Shown: piece after piece, positions 34,760 to 44,383 of the stretch | Numbering within the stretch: position 1 is the stretch's first letter | How the letters are laid out: each line of letters starts with the position of its first letter | Source of the DNA: an uncultured Bacteroidota bacterium | GTDB taxonomy: Bacteria > Bacteroidota > Bacteroidia > Bacteroidales > WCHB1-69 | NCBI GenBank assembly: GCA_902786595.1 | Contig: CADADB010000012.1 | Location: forward strand, 1-64,000 | Length of the DNA: 64,000 nt | Direction: 5' to 3' | Position numbers and translations under genes: made by a program | The notes under the pieces: model-generated | The model's database searches: none | Seen by the model: only the letters and a program-made list of their open reading frames with translations | Told to the model about the DNA's origin: nothing

Positions 34760-36004
34760 ATGAATCAAAATGTTTTTGAAAAATATATTATTCCATGGTC
34801 GGGAGCTTTGTGGTTTCTGGTCGCGATAGATTCATTCTTCCTGTGGTGGAACTTCAGCATTGTCATACGTGCTATTTCATTGTTGGGAATACTTCTTTCA
34901 TCCATGAAACTATCCAACAGATTTCATGCAAATGCACGTAAAGTAGCTGTTCTATTATCACTGTTGTTGTATGTTTTTTGGTTGTTTTCTTTTTTCAGTA
35001 ATAAGGTTCTAATAGTTATTAAAGCGGTCGATTTTGCAGGTTTTTTTCTTCTGCTTTTTTGGCCCAAAGATGAGTTAGAAAAGACTTACCTCCTATTAAG
35101 AAAAATAATTATCTTTTTCGCCATCGGCTCAAGTGTGATTTCTGTTTTATCTTTTGCGGGAGTTCTGCACTATTTACCTCATTTTACATTTGAAGGACGC
35201 TCTACATTACATCAAAGTAAAGGTATAAGTTATTATGTATATGGTGCTTTTGTGACGCTTCATTCAAAAGCAGGTATTGTCTCAGCCAGAACATGTGGTC
35301 CATTGCAAGAACCTGGACATTGGGCGATTATCCTTGGCTTTTTTTATCTGATTGAATGGTTTACGTTGAAAAAAAGAAATTTTTGGATTATTTTATGTGG
35401 AGTTTTGACTTTTTCATCTGGCTTCTTGTTGATTTTTTTGTTTGTAGAATGTATGAACATGTTCTCGAGCATGGCTTTGAAAAAATCTATATATTTGATA
35501 CTTATTATTATCGGCTTTTCCCTTACATATTTGATATTACCTCAAAACATCAGACGAGATGTCAGAACTTTGTTTTTCGAACGGAATTTGGAAAAAGTAT
35601 ATGAAAATTATGACGAAACAGGATCCATTCAAAAGGCTCTTGACGCAAGAGCAGGTGATTATTCGCTAAGCAAGTATCATAATTTGAAATCTTATGATTT
35701 TTTGTTTGGATACGGATATAGAGACACAACGGATGCCTTGTCGGACTATAGGGGAACTATATTGTTTATTGGACTAATAGGTCTAATTTTGAGTATAATA
35801 CCTTCTGTATTAATAATCAGAAGGGCAAGGTGGCGATTGCTATTGTCTCTGCTGCTTAGTTTGATTTTAGTCTACCTTCATAGAGGTTGGATGTTTTACG
35901 CCCCTTATATTTATTTTTTGTCGTTTTTAGCTATTACTCTTGGCTCTGATTCAAAAACAGGAATGCATAATCAATCAATAAGGAAGATTGCGGTTGATAA
36001 TTGA
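34760..36004 (+). CDS. Multi-pass membrane protein, probable Wzy-type polymerase
   Basis: 414 residues with about ten hydrophobic segments. It contains a periplasmic-loop-like region with GPLQEPGHWAIILGF near 180, as in some O-antigen polymerase/ligase-like proteins. Wzy proteins diverge widely, so the call rests on topology, length and location between sugar genes and the flippase. The base composition is clearly more AT-rich than rfbA/rfbB, consistent with acquisition of variable locus genes. Confidence 0.65.
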   Translation: MNQNVFEKYIIPWSGALWFLVAIDSFFLWWNFSIVIRAISLLGILLSSMKLSNRFHANARKVAVLLSLLLYVFWLFSFFSNKVLIVIKAVDFAGFFLLLFWPKDELEKTYLLLRKIIIFFAIGSSVISVLSFAGVLHYLPHFTFEGRSTLHQSKGISYYVYGAFVTLHSKAGIVSARTCGPLQEPGHWAIILGFFYLIEWFTLKKRNFWIILCGVLTFSSGFLLIFLFVECMNMFSSMALKKSIYLILIIIGFSLTYLILPQNIRRDVRTLFFERNLEKVYENYDETGSIQKALDARAGDYSLSKYHNLKSYDFLFGYGYRDTTDALSDYRGTILFIGLIGLILSIIPSVLIIRRARWRLLLSLLLSLILVYLHRGWMFYAPYIYFLSFLAITLGSDSKTGMHNQSIRKIAVDN

Positions 36005-36051
36005 CAGAAATGTAAGTGTTTTTATAAGTAATAATATTTAATTGAATTAAC

Positions 36052-36282
36052 ATGGATATTAAGGATTTTATTGAAAAATTTGCCGAACAATTTGATGATA
36101 CACCGATAGAGAATTTGACTGCAGAGGTAAGATTCAAAGAACTGGATGAATGGAGTTCTTTGATTGCTCTTTCTGTTATCGCCATGGCGGACGAAGAATA
36201 CAATGTCACTTTGGTGGCAACGGATATTCGTAATTCTGAAACCATTGAGGATCTGTTTAATGCAGTGCAATCAAAGCTTTAG
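36052..36282 (+). CDS. Acyl carrier protein (first copy)
   Basis: 76 residues. The phosphopantetheine attachment motif is DEWSSL (Ser near 37), with a helical, acidic sequence typical of ACP. It is specialised, unlike the housekeeping AcpP motif DSL. It is 2 nt before an SDR gene. A second ACP lies at 39300, so this section encodes a carrier-bound acyl pathway. Confidence 0.85.
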   Translation: MDIKDFIEKFAEQFDDTPIENLTAEVRFKELDEWSSLIALSVIAMADEEYNVTLVATDIRNSETIEDLFNAVQSKL

Positions 36283-36284
36283 TA

Positions 36285-37028
36285 ATGGCATACAACCCAT
36301 TCACTCTTGAAGGAAAAACGATTCTGGTGACAGGGGCCGCCGGAGGCATCGGGCGTGCCACTAGCATTGAGTGTGCCAAACTCGGGGCAAAACTTGTGTT
36401 GACCGACATCAATGAGGCTGGTCTCCAAGAAACGCTGTCATCATTGGAAGGCGTTGGCCATGAGTTCAAAGTGGCAGACCTGACATCTCAGGATGCTCTT
36501 GACACCTTGGTTGCAGAACTGCCTTTGTTGGACGGTTTTGTGAGCAATGCCGGCGTCACCAAACCCACTCCGGTTAAATTCATCAACAATACGGATTTGG
36601 AGCGGATTATGTCCATCAACACGTTTGCACCAATATACCTCACCCAGCGCTTGTTGAAGAAAAAGAAATTCAACAGTGGCGCTTCGTTGGTGTTCACGGT
36701 TTCAATAGGCGGGGTTTATACCACTGCGCCGGGAAACGCGATGTACGGAGCATCCAAAGGGGCATTACAAGTGTTTGTGCGCAATGTGGCTTTAGAAGGA
36801 GCGCCTCGTATCCGTTGCAATAGTGTCAATCCAGGTATGGTCAATACTAATTTGGCAGGGCGCAGCTATTCTGACGAAGATAAAGCTAAGGATATGGAAA
36901 CATATCCGATGAAACGCTATGGTGAACCTCGTGATGTGGCATTGGCTATCGTCTATTTGCTTTCTGACGCCTCGTCTTGGGTGACAGGCCATTCTTTGAT
37001 TATAGACGGGGGGAAAACTTTATACTAA
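36285..37028 (+). CDS. SDR oxidoreductase, FabG-like (first copy)
   Basis: 247 residues. NAD(P) motif ILVTGAAGGIGRATS near 12, SNAGVT near 86, and the catalytic YGASKGA near 152 with an upstream Ser. The C-terminus SWVTGHSLIIDGG is FabG-like. It probably reduces a beta-ketoacyl group held on one of the neighbouring ACPs. The next SDR begins 2 nt later. Confidence 0.88.
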   Translation: MAYNPFTLEGKTILVTGAAGGIGRATSIECAKLGAKLVLTDINEAGLQETLSSLEGVGHEFKVADLTSQDALDTLVAELPLLDGFVSNAGVTKPTPVKFINNTDLERIMSINTFAPIYLTQRLLKKKKFNSGASLVFTVSIGGVYTTAPGNAMYGASKGALQVFVRNVALEGAPRIRCNSVNPGMVNTNLAGRSYSDEDKAKDMETYPMKRYGEPRDVALAIVYLLSDASSWVTGHSLIIDGGKTLY

Positions 37029-37030
37029 CT

Positions 37031-37789
37031 ATGGAAAGGTTACTTGAAAGAAAAATCTGCCTTGTTACTGGCGCCGGCCGTGGCATTGGTCGTGTGATTG
37101 CCAACCAGCTCGCCTCCGATGGTGCGGTGGTGTATGCCGCTGACCTCGTCATGGACGATATGGAACCTTGGGCTGCGGAAAAATCCACGGAATGTGATAC
37201 CAAAATTGTCCCTGTGGTGATGGATGTGACCGATACAGCTGCTGTGAAGGCAGGATTGATGTCCATCCATAAGACAGAAGGCAGGATTGACGTGGTGGTG
37301 AACAACGCTGCCATCATCCAGAACCAGAAATTGGGCATGGTGACTAAACCGATGTTGGAGAAGATGTTCGCCGTGAACGTGTTCGCCGTTATCGACATGA
37401 TGCAGATTGTATCGCGCTTGATGGCTCGCACGGGTGGCGGCAGTATTGTTAATATTGCCTCCATTACAGGCGTGGTCGGTTCTCCTGGACAGGTAGCATA
37501 CAGTTCTACCAAAGGCGCCGTCATTTCCGCTACAAAATCAGCTGCAAAGGAATTGTCGCCTATGCAGATCAGAGTGAACGCGGTGGCCCCGGGCATCATC
37601 AAGACGGAACGTTTCGAGGAATTGTACGAAGCTTCCGGAGATAAAATCGACCAACGGATCAGCCGTATTGCTTTAGGGCGTCTCGGTACTCCGCAGGATG
37701 TTGCTAATGCGGTGGCTTTTCTTGCCTCGGATAGAGCTTCCTACATTAGCGGGCACATATTGGGAGTGGATGGCTGCGCCTCTATCTAA
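37031..37789 (+). CDS. SDR oxidoreductase, FabG-like (second copy)
   Basis: 252 residues from ATG 37031; an upstream in-frame ATG would overlap the previous gene by ~50 nt. CLVTGAGRGIGRVIA near 11, NNAAII near 92, YSSTKGAV near 158 and the ending SGHILGVDG are visible. Two different FabG-like reductases in a row suggest either a heteromeric enzyme or two reduction steps in acyl-group formation. Confidence 0.88.
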   Translation: MERLLERKICLVTGAGRGIGRVIANQLASDGAVVYAADLVMDDMEPWAAEKSTECDTKIVPVVMDVTDTAAVKAGLMSIHKTEGRIDVVVNNAAIIQNQKLGMVTKPMLEKMFAVNVFAVIDMMQIVSRLMARTGGGSIVNIASITGVVGSPGQVAYSSTKGAVISATKSAAKELSPMQIRVNAVAPGIIKTERFEELYEASGDKIDQRISRIALGRLGTPQDVANAVAFLASDRASYISGHILGVDGCASI

Positions 37790-37821
37790 TGTGGAATGCA
37801 GAATGCAGAATATAATATAAG

Positions 37822-39201
37822 GTGTTTTTAGATATAGACAAGAAGGAACGTGATAAGATTGCTGTTGTTGATGACAGCGGTGAACAGCTGACATACGGTG
37901 ATCTTTGCGATTTTTCGGAAGAGTTTGCAGAACTTTTGCCGAAAAGGTCGTTGATATTCTTGATGGCAGAGAACAGCAATGGTTCACTTTTGGGTTACAT
38001 CGCGTCTCTTGCTAATGGCATTGTTCCGTTGATTCTAAGTGCTAAGACAGAGGAGATCCTGTATATGACTCTTCGCGACCTGTACCAGCCAGAATACCTT
38101 TGGGCCCCAGACGGAATGGTCGAGAATCTGGGATATGAGAAGGTGTTTTCCTCCCATGGCTATTCTTTGTTGAAGACAGAGTACGCGCCCGTTGCCATGC
38201 ATCCTGATCTTGCTCTCCTGTTACCCACTTCAGGATCTACAGGAAGCCCTAAACTAGTGCGGCACAGTCTGCACAATATTGAAGCCAATGCCGACAATGT
38301 GCGGAGGATGTTCGAGATGGACGGCACGGAAAAAGCGATGGCCATTCTGCCGATGCACTACACTATGGGGCTCTCGGTCATAGCGAGCCATCTGTTGGCA
38401 GGAGCCACTTTGTTGCTGTCTGGCCGCTCTTTGTTAGATAGAGGTTTTTGGGCTATGCTGAAAGAGGCGACGAGTTTCACAGGAGTCCCATACAGTTACG
38501 AGCTGCTAATGAAGATGCGTTTCACGAGGATGGATTTGCCCAATCTCCGCATCATCACGCAGGGCGGCGGCAAGTTGACGGAGGAGATGTTCCGCGCTTT
38601 GGCGCAATATGCCCACGACAAGGACAAAAAGTTCATCGCCACCTTCGGACAGTCGGAGTGCACGGCGCGAATGGCCTATCTGCCTGCCGAATTGGCCATG
38701 GAGAAAACGTGTAGCATTGGCATGGCGGAACCCGGAGGGCAGTTGTCCATTGTGGACGAGAACGGTGTTGAGTCTTTTGAGGGAGAAGCGACAGGCGAGA
38801 TGGTCTATCGTGGCGAAAACGTCACGTTGGGTTATGCCAATAGCAAGGAGGACTTGCTGAAAGGGGACGAGAATCACGGCGTGATGCACACGGGCGACCT
38901 TGCACGGCGCGACGCTGACGGATGTTATTTCATCGTCGGGCGTTTGAAACGGTTTTTGAAAATTTTCGGACTGCGCATCGGTTTGGATGAGGTGGAGAAC
39001 CTCATCAAGTCGGAATACGGCATTGACTGCTACTGCAAGGGCAACGATGAGAAACTCATTGTCTTGATCACAAAACCTGAACTCGTTGATAGTCTTCCTG
39101 GATTCATAGAAGAGAAAACACATCTTTTCCATAAGAACATAGAGATACAGCTCGTTGACACCATTTTGCGCAACGAGGCGGGGAAGGTGGTTAATCAATA
39201 A
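37822..39201 (+). CDS. AMP-binding acyl/amino-acid ligase
   Basis: 459 residues from a GTG start. It belongs to the acyl-adenylate-forming superfamily: P-loop LLPTSGSTGSPKLVRHS near 133, YRGENVTLGY near 333, and HTGDLARRDADG near 357 with the core GRLKRFLKIFGLRI near 375. It is shorter than usual (~500-550), with a reduced C-terminal subdomain. It probably loads an acyl or amino acid onto one of the ACPs. The substrate is not predictable by eye. Confidence 0.87.
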   Translation: MFLDIDKKERDKIAVVDDSGEQLTYGDLCDFSEEFAELLPKRSLIFLMAENSNGSLLGYIASLANGIVPLILSAKTEEILYMTLRDLYQPEYLWAPDGMVENLGYEKVFSSHGYSLLKTEYAPVAMHPDLALLLPTSGSTGSPKLVRHSLHNIEANADNVRRMFEMDGTEKAMAILPMHYTMGLSVIASHLLAGATLLLSGRSLLDRGFWAMLKEATSFTGVPYSYELLMKMRFTRMDLPNLRIITQGGGKLTEEMFRALAQYAHDKDKKFIATFGQSECTARMAYLPAELAMEKTCSIGMAEPGGQLSIVDENGVESFEGEATGEMVYRGENVTLGYANSKEDLLKGDENHGVMHTGDLARRDADGCYFIVGRLKRFLKIFGLRIGLDEVENLIKSEYGIDCYCKGNDEKLIVLITKPELVDSLPGFIEEKTHLFHKNIEIQLVDTILRNEAGKVVNQ

Positions 39202-39256
39202 CTTAGACTTAAACTTAAACTTAAACTAAGACTTAAACTAAGACTTAGAATTAGAC
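39201..39256. repeat. Hexamer tract (ACTTAA/ACTAAG)n
   Basis: About nine ACTTAA/ACTAAG/ACTTAG 6-bp units directly after the AMP-ligase stop codon. Confidence 0.85.
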
Positions 39257-39299
39257 AGAACTTAAGATAATTTTGATATAAAAACAAGAATAGGCAACA

Positions 39300-39539
39300 A
39301 TGACAAATTTAGAAAAGTTGAACGCGATTTTTTGCGAAGTTTTCGGAGTCGAGGTTTCGGCTTTGGGAACAGAGTTTGACAACAAAAGCGTGGAAGGGTG
39401 GGATAGTGTGCGCCAGTTGAGCCTCACGACCGCTGTGGAGGACACGTTTGACATCATGCTTGATCCTGAAGACATCCTCGAGTTCACCTCATACGATAAC
39501 GCCAAAACCATCCTTGGCAAATACGAAATAGAATTGTAA
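39300..39539 (+). CDS. Acyl carrier protein (second copy)
   Basis: 79 residues with attachment motif VEGWDSVRQ (Ser near 41). It overlaps the KAS III gene by 1 nt, so the two are coupled. It differs clearly from the ACP at 36052, suggesting separate acyl substrates or steps. Confidence 0.87.
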   Translation: MTNLEKLNAIFCEVFGVEVSALGTEFDNKSVEGWDSVRQLSLTTAVEDTFDIMLDPEDILEFTSYDNAKTILGKYEIEL

Positions 39540-40594
39540 TGGCACTTTGGGAAATCAAGAATGTGGCGGTGCGCGGTGTTACGGGCACTGTTCCGAACCA
39601 TGCGGTGAAGACCGCCGACTTCGATATCTTCACCCAAGAAGAAGCTGATATTTTCGACAACACCGTCGGCATCAAGAATCGTTACATCGGTTCTGATGAC
39701 ATTTGCACTTCCGACTTGTGTTTCGATGCAGCCGAACGTTTGCTGGCCGCGTTGGGGTGGGAGAAGGAGAGCATTGATGTGCTGGTGTTCGGGTCGGTGA
39801 CGGGTGACTACAAAACGCCCCCGACAGCGGGTATCCTGCAACATCGTTTGGGCTTGCCGACGAGCACTTTCGTGTTGGATATTCCGATGGGTTGTTGTGG
39901 CAGTATGTATGCCATCAACGTAGCGGGCAACCTGCTCAGTGCGGGTACGGTGAAACGTGCTTTGCTGTTGGTGGGAGATACAGCATTGCGCATGGGCTCG
40001 CTGAAGGACAAGAGCCGTGTGCCTCTGTTTGGTGACAGCGGCACAGCGATGGCGTTGGAGTACGATCCGACGGCAGAGGATATCGTCATAGAGTTCAACA
40101 CTCTCGGCTCGGGTTATGAGGCATTGATCACGCCTCATGGCGGGTTCCGTCATCCCATTACGGCGGAATCGTTTCTCGAAGAGGATTTCGGCAATGGTAT
40201 CATCCGTGCCCCGAAAGACACTCTTATCAGCGGCATGGATGTGTTTTCGTTCGCCATTTCAAGACCGCCTATCAGCATCAAGAAAATGATGGAGAAATAC
40301 GAATTGACGACAGAGAATGTGGACTATTTTCTTATCCATCAGGCCAACAAGCTGATTGTTGATCGTATCGTGAAGAAACTGAAGCTCCCGTTGGAGAAGA
40401 CTCCTTACGATTTGCAGGAGTTTGGCAACCTGGGAGGAGCTTCCGTGCCGATGCTGATGACATACAACCTCCGTGAGGAGTTGCAATCCCGTCCTTTGAC
40501 GTTGTTGTGCTCGTCGTTCGGCCTTGGGTTGACGTGGGGCACCATGATATTGAGGACGCAGAAGATGTTGGTGGAGGAAGTGGGGAAAATTTGA
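39539..40594 (+). CDS. 3-oxoacyl-ACP synthase III-like enzyme
   Basis: 351 residues with a thiolase fold. The FabH catalytic residues are visible: Cys in DIPMGCCGSMY near 118, His in YFLIHQANKL near 265 and Asn in FGNLGGASVP near 300. It would start or extend a short acyl chain on the coupled ACP. With the ligase and two reductases, the set could make a short 3-hydroxyacyl group for N- or O-acylation of a sugar (inference). Confidence 0.9.
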   Translation: MALWEIKNVAVRGVTGTVPNHAVKTADFDIFTQEEADIFDNTVGIKNRYIGSDDICTSDLCFDAAERLLAALGWEKESIDVLVFGSVTGDYKTPPTAGILQHRLGLPTSTFVLDIPMGCCGSMYAINVAGNLLSAGTVKRALLLVGDTALRMGSLKDKSRVPLFGDSGTAMALEYDPTAEDIVIEFNTLGSGYEALITPHGGFRHPITAESFLEEDFGNGIIRAPKDTLISGMDVFSFAISRPPISIKKMMEKYELTTENVDYFLIHQANKLIVDRIVKKLKLPLEKTPYDLQEFGNLGGASVPMLMTYNLREELQSRPLTLLCSSFGLGLTWGTMILRTQKMLVEEVGKI

Positions 40595-40655
40595 GATTAG
40601 TAAATGTGACAGATTGTGTTTGAATTGCTTATAATAAAATAAATAAATAAATAAT

Positions 40656-41744
40656 ATGAAATTTACAATTATCGGTTGTGGCAACTCTGGTCTTATCCAT
40701 GCAGCCAAATTATACGAAAAAGGACATGAAGTTGCATTGTTGAAGACGTCCAACACTAATGGCCGCTTTTTTGACATCATGCAAGAAGAAAACGGTTTTA
40801 AGGTGAAAGATGATACGGTTCAAGGTAATGGACATTCGTTTTTTGTTAAGCCCGTGTTGATAACTAGAAATGTGAAAGAAGCTGTGCAGTTTGCTGATGT
40901 TATCATGGTGACAACAACGACTCTTCAGCATGGGTTTGTCGCGGAACTTATTGCATCTTTTGTTCGTGATGGGCAGATAATAGTCCTTGTTCCCGGCTAT
41001 ATGGGCAGTCTGATCTTCAAAAAGTATATTAATAAGGATGTTACTTATTGTGAATGGGAAACTACAGCGTACAATGGGCGAATCGTTAATAACGAGTATG
41101 TCAGGATTTCGTTCTATAATCCGAGAAACGCCATATCGGTGCTTCCTGTAGCTAGAACACAAGAGGTTCTTGACACACTTTCACAGTGTTTCGACAACAC
41201 CAAATACACCCGTAAACATATCCTTGAATCGGCATTCCACAATCCTAATATGATTGTTCATCCGATCGGTATCTTGTTTTCCGCTTCGCGTATCGAATAC
41301 AGCAACGGAGAGTTTTGGATGTATCGTGAGGCATTCACGCCTTCCGTAGTCAATGTTATTAAAGCTTTTGATGTAGAGAAAAACAAGGTTTTGCAGGCCT
41401 TTGATTGTGAACCTCTGGATTATTTCGAAGCTGCCAAATGGCGCAATGAAGAGGATTTGAATATTGATGCCATGGCTGTGTTCCGCTCGTTTGCCGATTC
41501 TAGTAACAAGGGCCCTTCATTCATCAACCACCGCTATCTGCTTGAGGATGTTCCGATGGGGTTGGGGCTTTATATCTCTGTGGCCAAATTAGTGGGTGTT
41601 GACACCTCCATACAGGAGGGTATAGCCTCTCTCGCTTCGGCTTTGTTGAACAAGGACTTGAAGTCGAATGCAAGAACGATCCAATATCTGTTGGGGAAGA
41701 AGGATGTGACAGTTGAGGATATCAAAAAAGCTATTATCGAATAG
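40656..41744 (+). CDS. Opine (octopine/nopaline) dehydrogenase family protein
   Basis: 362 residues. The N-terminal Rossmann motif is FTIIGCGNSGLIHAAKLYE (residues 3-21). The C-terminal half matches the octopine dehydrogenase domain, with the conserved FHNPNMIVHPIG near 204 (catalytic His) and LEDVPMGLG near 295. Such enzymes reductively join an amino acid to an alpha-keto acid. N-(1-carboxyethyl) amino acids of this kind are known amide substituents of uronic acids in some O-antigens. The actual substrates here are unknown. Confidence 0.85.
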   Translation: MKFTIIGCGNSGLIHAAKLYEKGHEVALLKTSNTNGRFFDIMQEENGFKVKDDTVQGNGHSFFVKPVLITRNVKEAVQFADVIMVTTTTLQHGFVAELIASFVRDGQIIVLVPGYMGSLIFKKYINKDVTYCEWETTAYNGRIVNNEYVRISFYNPRNAISVLPVARTQEVLDTLSQCFDNTKYTRKHILESAFHNPNMIVHPIGILFSASRIEYSNGEFWMYREAFTPSVVNVIKAFDVEKNKVLQAFDCEPLDYFEAAKWRNEEDLNIDAMAVFRSFADSSNKGPSFINHRYLLEDVPMGLGLYISVAKLVGVDTSIQEGIASLASALLNKDLKSNARTIQYLLGKKDVTVEDIKKAIIE

Positions 41745-41752
41745 CTAATTCT

Positions 41753-43225
41753 ATGGCAGAGAAAAATCTAAAGAAAAAAGCCGCCTCCGGGATGGTGTGG
41801 ACAGCGTTGCAGAAGTACTCAACGATGTTCATTTCTTTTGTTTCGGGTATTATTCTTGCTCGATTGCTGACGCCACATGACTATGGATGCATTGGTATGC
41901 TTGCTATCTTCATGGTGCTGGCAGAAGCCTTCATTGATGGTGGTTTTGGTTCCGCTTTGATCCAGAAAAAGCAACCTACTCAAGAGGACTATTCCACTAT
42001 TTTCTTTTGGAATCTTGGTATGGCGGTTTTGATGTATTCCATATTGTTTTTCTGTGCTCCTGCTATTGCGAGATTTTATGACATTCCGCTGTTATGCGAT
42101 GTGCTTCGTGTACAGGGTGTGATCCTTTTTATATATGCTTTTAACATCGTACAACGCAATCAACTGAAGAAAAAACTGAATTTTAAAGTATTATCAATTG
42201 TCACAATAACTACTTCGCTGATTGCATTAAGTGTTACCATTTTCATGGCTTATAAAGGTTTTGGCGTTTGGGCCTTGGTGGCGCAAAACATTATTACAGC
42301 TGCAATTCCAGCCATGGTGTTCTGGTTTTATATCAAATGGCGGCCCATCTGGACTTTTTCATGGAAATCGTTTAAAGAGTTGTTTAGTTTTGGGTTTTAT
42401 ATGTTTTTGACACATTTATTAAACAATTTTGGTACGCAAATACAAGGGCTATTGATAGGAAGGGTATATAACCCTTCCACAATGGGCTATTATTCAAAAG
42501 CATTAGGAACCGAAAGATTGGCGACAAGTAGTATTTCGTCTATTATTACCCAAGTCACATATCCATTATATGCAGCGGTTCAAGATGATAAGAATGCTAT
42601 GATAAATATCATAAAACGCCTGACCGTGACGATTGCTTATATCACTTTTCCTTTCGTTTTTATTTTGATTCTTACGGCAAAACCAATATTTGTGTTGTTG
42701 TATTCTGATAGATGGTTACAAAGCGTACCATATTTTCAAGTGCTTTGCTTAGCCGGTTTGGTGAACTGTTTGATTAATGTGAATATACAGACAATATCTG
42801 CAATAGGGAAAAGTAAGGTCATGTTTGTGTGGACGCTTATTAAAAGAACTATTGGAATAGCTCTGGTTGTAGTCGGATTGATGCTGTTTGGAATGAAAGG
42901 ATTATTATGTGGAGTGGTGTTGAATACATGGTTTTCGTTTTTTGTCAATATTGGTTTAGTGTCAAAACACATTGGATATAAATGGACACGACAATTAATG
43001 GATATTATGCCTGTTGGGGTGGCTTCTGTTATAGCTGCCGTAATCAGTTATGTTTCAGGCTATTTTCTTCATCTTGGATTGTATCCAGACGGAATAGTTA
43101 AGGCCTTGATTTTTCTTCTTATTTATTTCGGTTGGTCAATTCTATTTAAACCGGAAGCGTTTACTTATACTTTAACAAATATCCCAAGCCGATTTCAGTT
43201 TTGGAAAAGAAAAAAACATGAGTGA
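41753..43225 (+). CDS. Wzx-type polysaccharide flippase
   Basis: 490 residues with 12-14 hydrophobic helices and the polysaccharide-synthase signature at the start (GMVWTALQKYSTMFISFVSG) and FVSGIILARLLTPHDYG near 30. It should flip the lipid-linked repeat unit across the inner membrane. AT-rich composition. It overlaps the CapA-like gene by 8 nt. Confidence 0.92.
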   Translation: MAEKNLKKKAASGMVWTALQKYSTMFISFVSGIILARLLTPHDYGCIGMLAIFMVLAEAFIDGGFGSALIQKKQPTQEDYSTIFFWNLGMAVLMYSILFFCAPAIARFYDIPLLCDVLRVQGVILFIYAFNIVQRNQLKKKLNFKVLSIVTITTSLIALSVTIFMAYKGFGVWALVAQNIITAAIPAMVFWFYIKWRPIWTFSWKSFKELFSFGFYMFLTHLLNNFGTQIQGLLIGRVYNPSTMGYYSKALGTERLATSSISSIITQVTYPLYAAVQDDKNAMINIIKRLTVTIAYITFPFVFILILTAKPIFVLLYSDRWLQSVPYFQVLCLAGLVNCLINVNIQTISAIGKSKVMFVWTLIKRTIGIALVVVGLMLFGMKGLLCGVVLNTWFSFFVNIGLVSKHIGYKWTRQLMDIMPVGVASVIAAVISYVSGYFLHLGLYPDGIVKALIFLLIYFGWSILFKPEAFTYTLTNIPSRFQFWKRKKHE

Positions 43226-44369
43226 CATTATTAAACTTTTTTTTGCTGGTGACTTTTGCTCTAAGCCATCCACTTCTTTTATCACCCCAAGTGATGAGTT
43301 GAAAAGTGTTATAACATCGTGCGATTGCAGTATTGTTAATTTTGAGGTTCCTTTAAAACCAGATATAGAGCTCCCTCCAAGAAAGGATGAAAGGTTTTTT
43401 CAAAATGACGACACACCTGAATTTCTGCGCCATCTTGGTTTCGATTTGTTTTCAATAGCAAACAACCACGCCTTTGACTGGGGTGATGAAGGCTTCAAGA
43501 AAACAAAAGCCGCCTTAGGAGATGCTTCATTCGGCGCGGGAACATATGATGAAGCGTATCAGGTGAAAGTGGTTGAAATCAAAGGGAAGAAAATCGGTTT
43601 TCTGGCCTTGTCGTTTGCGGCTTATACATGGCCCTTGCTGGATACGGATGAACGGAAAGGGTTGGGTTGCGCCTATATCAATGACCTTAAAGTTAACCAC
43701 GTGATTGTGGAGGCGAAGAAAGAATTGGATTATTTGTTCGTGTTACCCCATGACGGAATCGAATATGTGGATGCACCAATGCCGGAAACCATTGCAAGAT
43801 ACAGGGATTTTATTGACTATGGTGCTGATGGCGTTTTTGGATCACATCCGCATTGTCCACAAGGCTGGGAAGATTATAAAGGAAAACCGATTTTTTATAG
43901 TTTAGGGAATTTCTTTTTCAATAGTAAGAAAGACACCTTGTATCGCGCTTGGAATCGTCCTCACTGGTATGAGGGAAGGTGTGTCGTGGTTACTATAGAG
44001 AATGGACAAATTACATACGAAGTGGTCAACACTCGCAATATAGACAACATTGCAATTGAAATAGACCATAGCGAGGAGTCAATGCGTCATAATGAATATG
44101 TTTGTGGATTGTTGACCAATAGGCAGGCATACCATGATTATATATACCCAATCATTCAAAAACAGGTTGACGGTTATTTTGGCAAGATGGAGATGTTGTT
44201 CCAACCCCAAACGGTTAAGCAAACTCTAAAGAGTTTAAAAAACTGTTTAGTTGGGAGAAATAAAAACAAAGTGGCCGTGGCAAATAGCAAAGACTTGTTG
44301 TATTTGTTCAGGAATGATTTGAGAAGAGCTCAAATACTGAGATTTTTAATGGGGAAAACAAAGAAATAA
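43218..44369 (+). CDS. CapA-family metallophosphatase-like protein
   Basis: 383 residues without a signal peptide. CapA/PgsA homologues support export or attachment of poly-gamma-glutamate capsule in Bacillus. The motifs FAGDFCSKPS near 9, IVNFEVPL near 39, SIANNHAFDWGDEG near 78, LPHDGIEY near 177 and GSHPHCPQGWE near 209 match the family. It overlaps the Wzx gene and precedes five ATP-grasp ligases, which fits a polymer with peptide or amino-acid chemistry. Soluble forms of unknown role also exist. Confidence 0.87.
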   Translation: MSDIIKLFFAGDFCSKPSTSFITPSDELKSVITSCDCSIVNFEVPLKPDIELPPRKDERFFQNDDTPEFLRHLGFDLFSIANNHAFDWGDEGFKKTKAALGDASFGAGTYDEAYQVKVVEIKGKKIGFLALSFAAYTWPLLDTDERKGLGCAYINDLKVNHVIVEAKKELDYLFVLPHDGIEYVDAPMPETIARYRDFIDYGADGVFGSHPHCPQGWEDYKGKPIFYSLGNFFFNSKKDTLYRAWNRPHWYEGRCVVVTIENGQITYEVVNTRNIDNIAIEIDHSEESMRHNEYVCGLLTNRQAYHDYIYPIIQKQVDGYFGKMEMLFQPQTVKQTLKSLKNCLVGRNKNKVAVANSKDLLYLFRNDLRRAQILRFLMGKTKK

Positions 44370-44383
44370 ACACAAATATCGTC

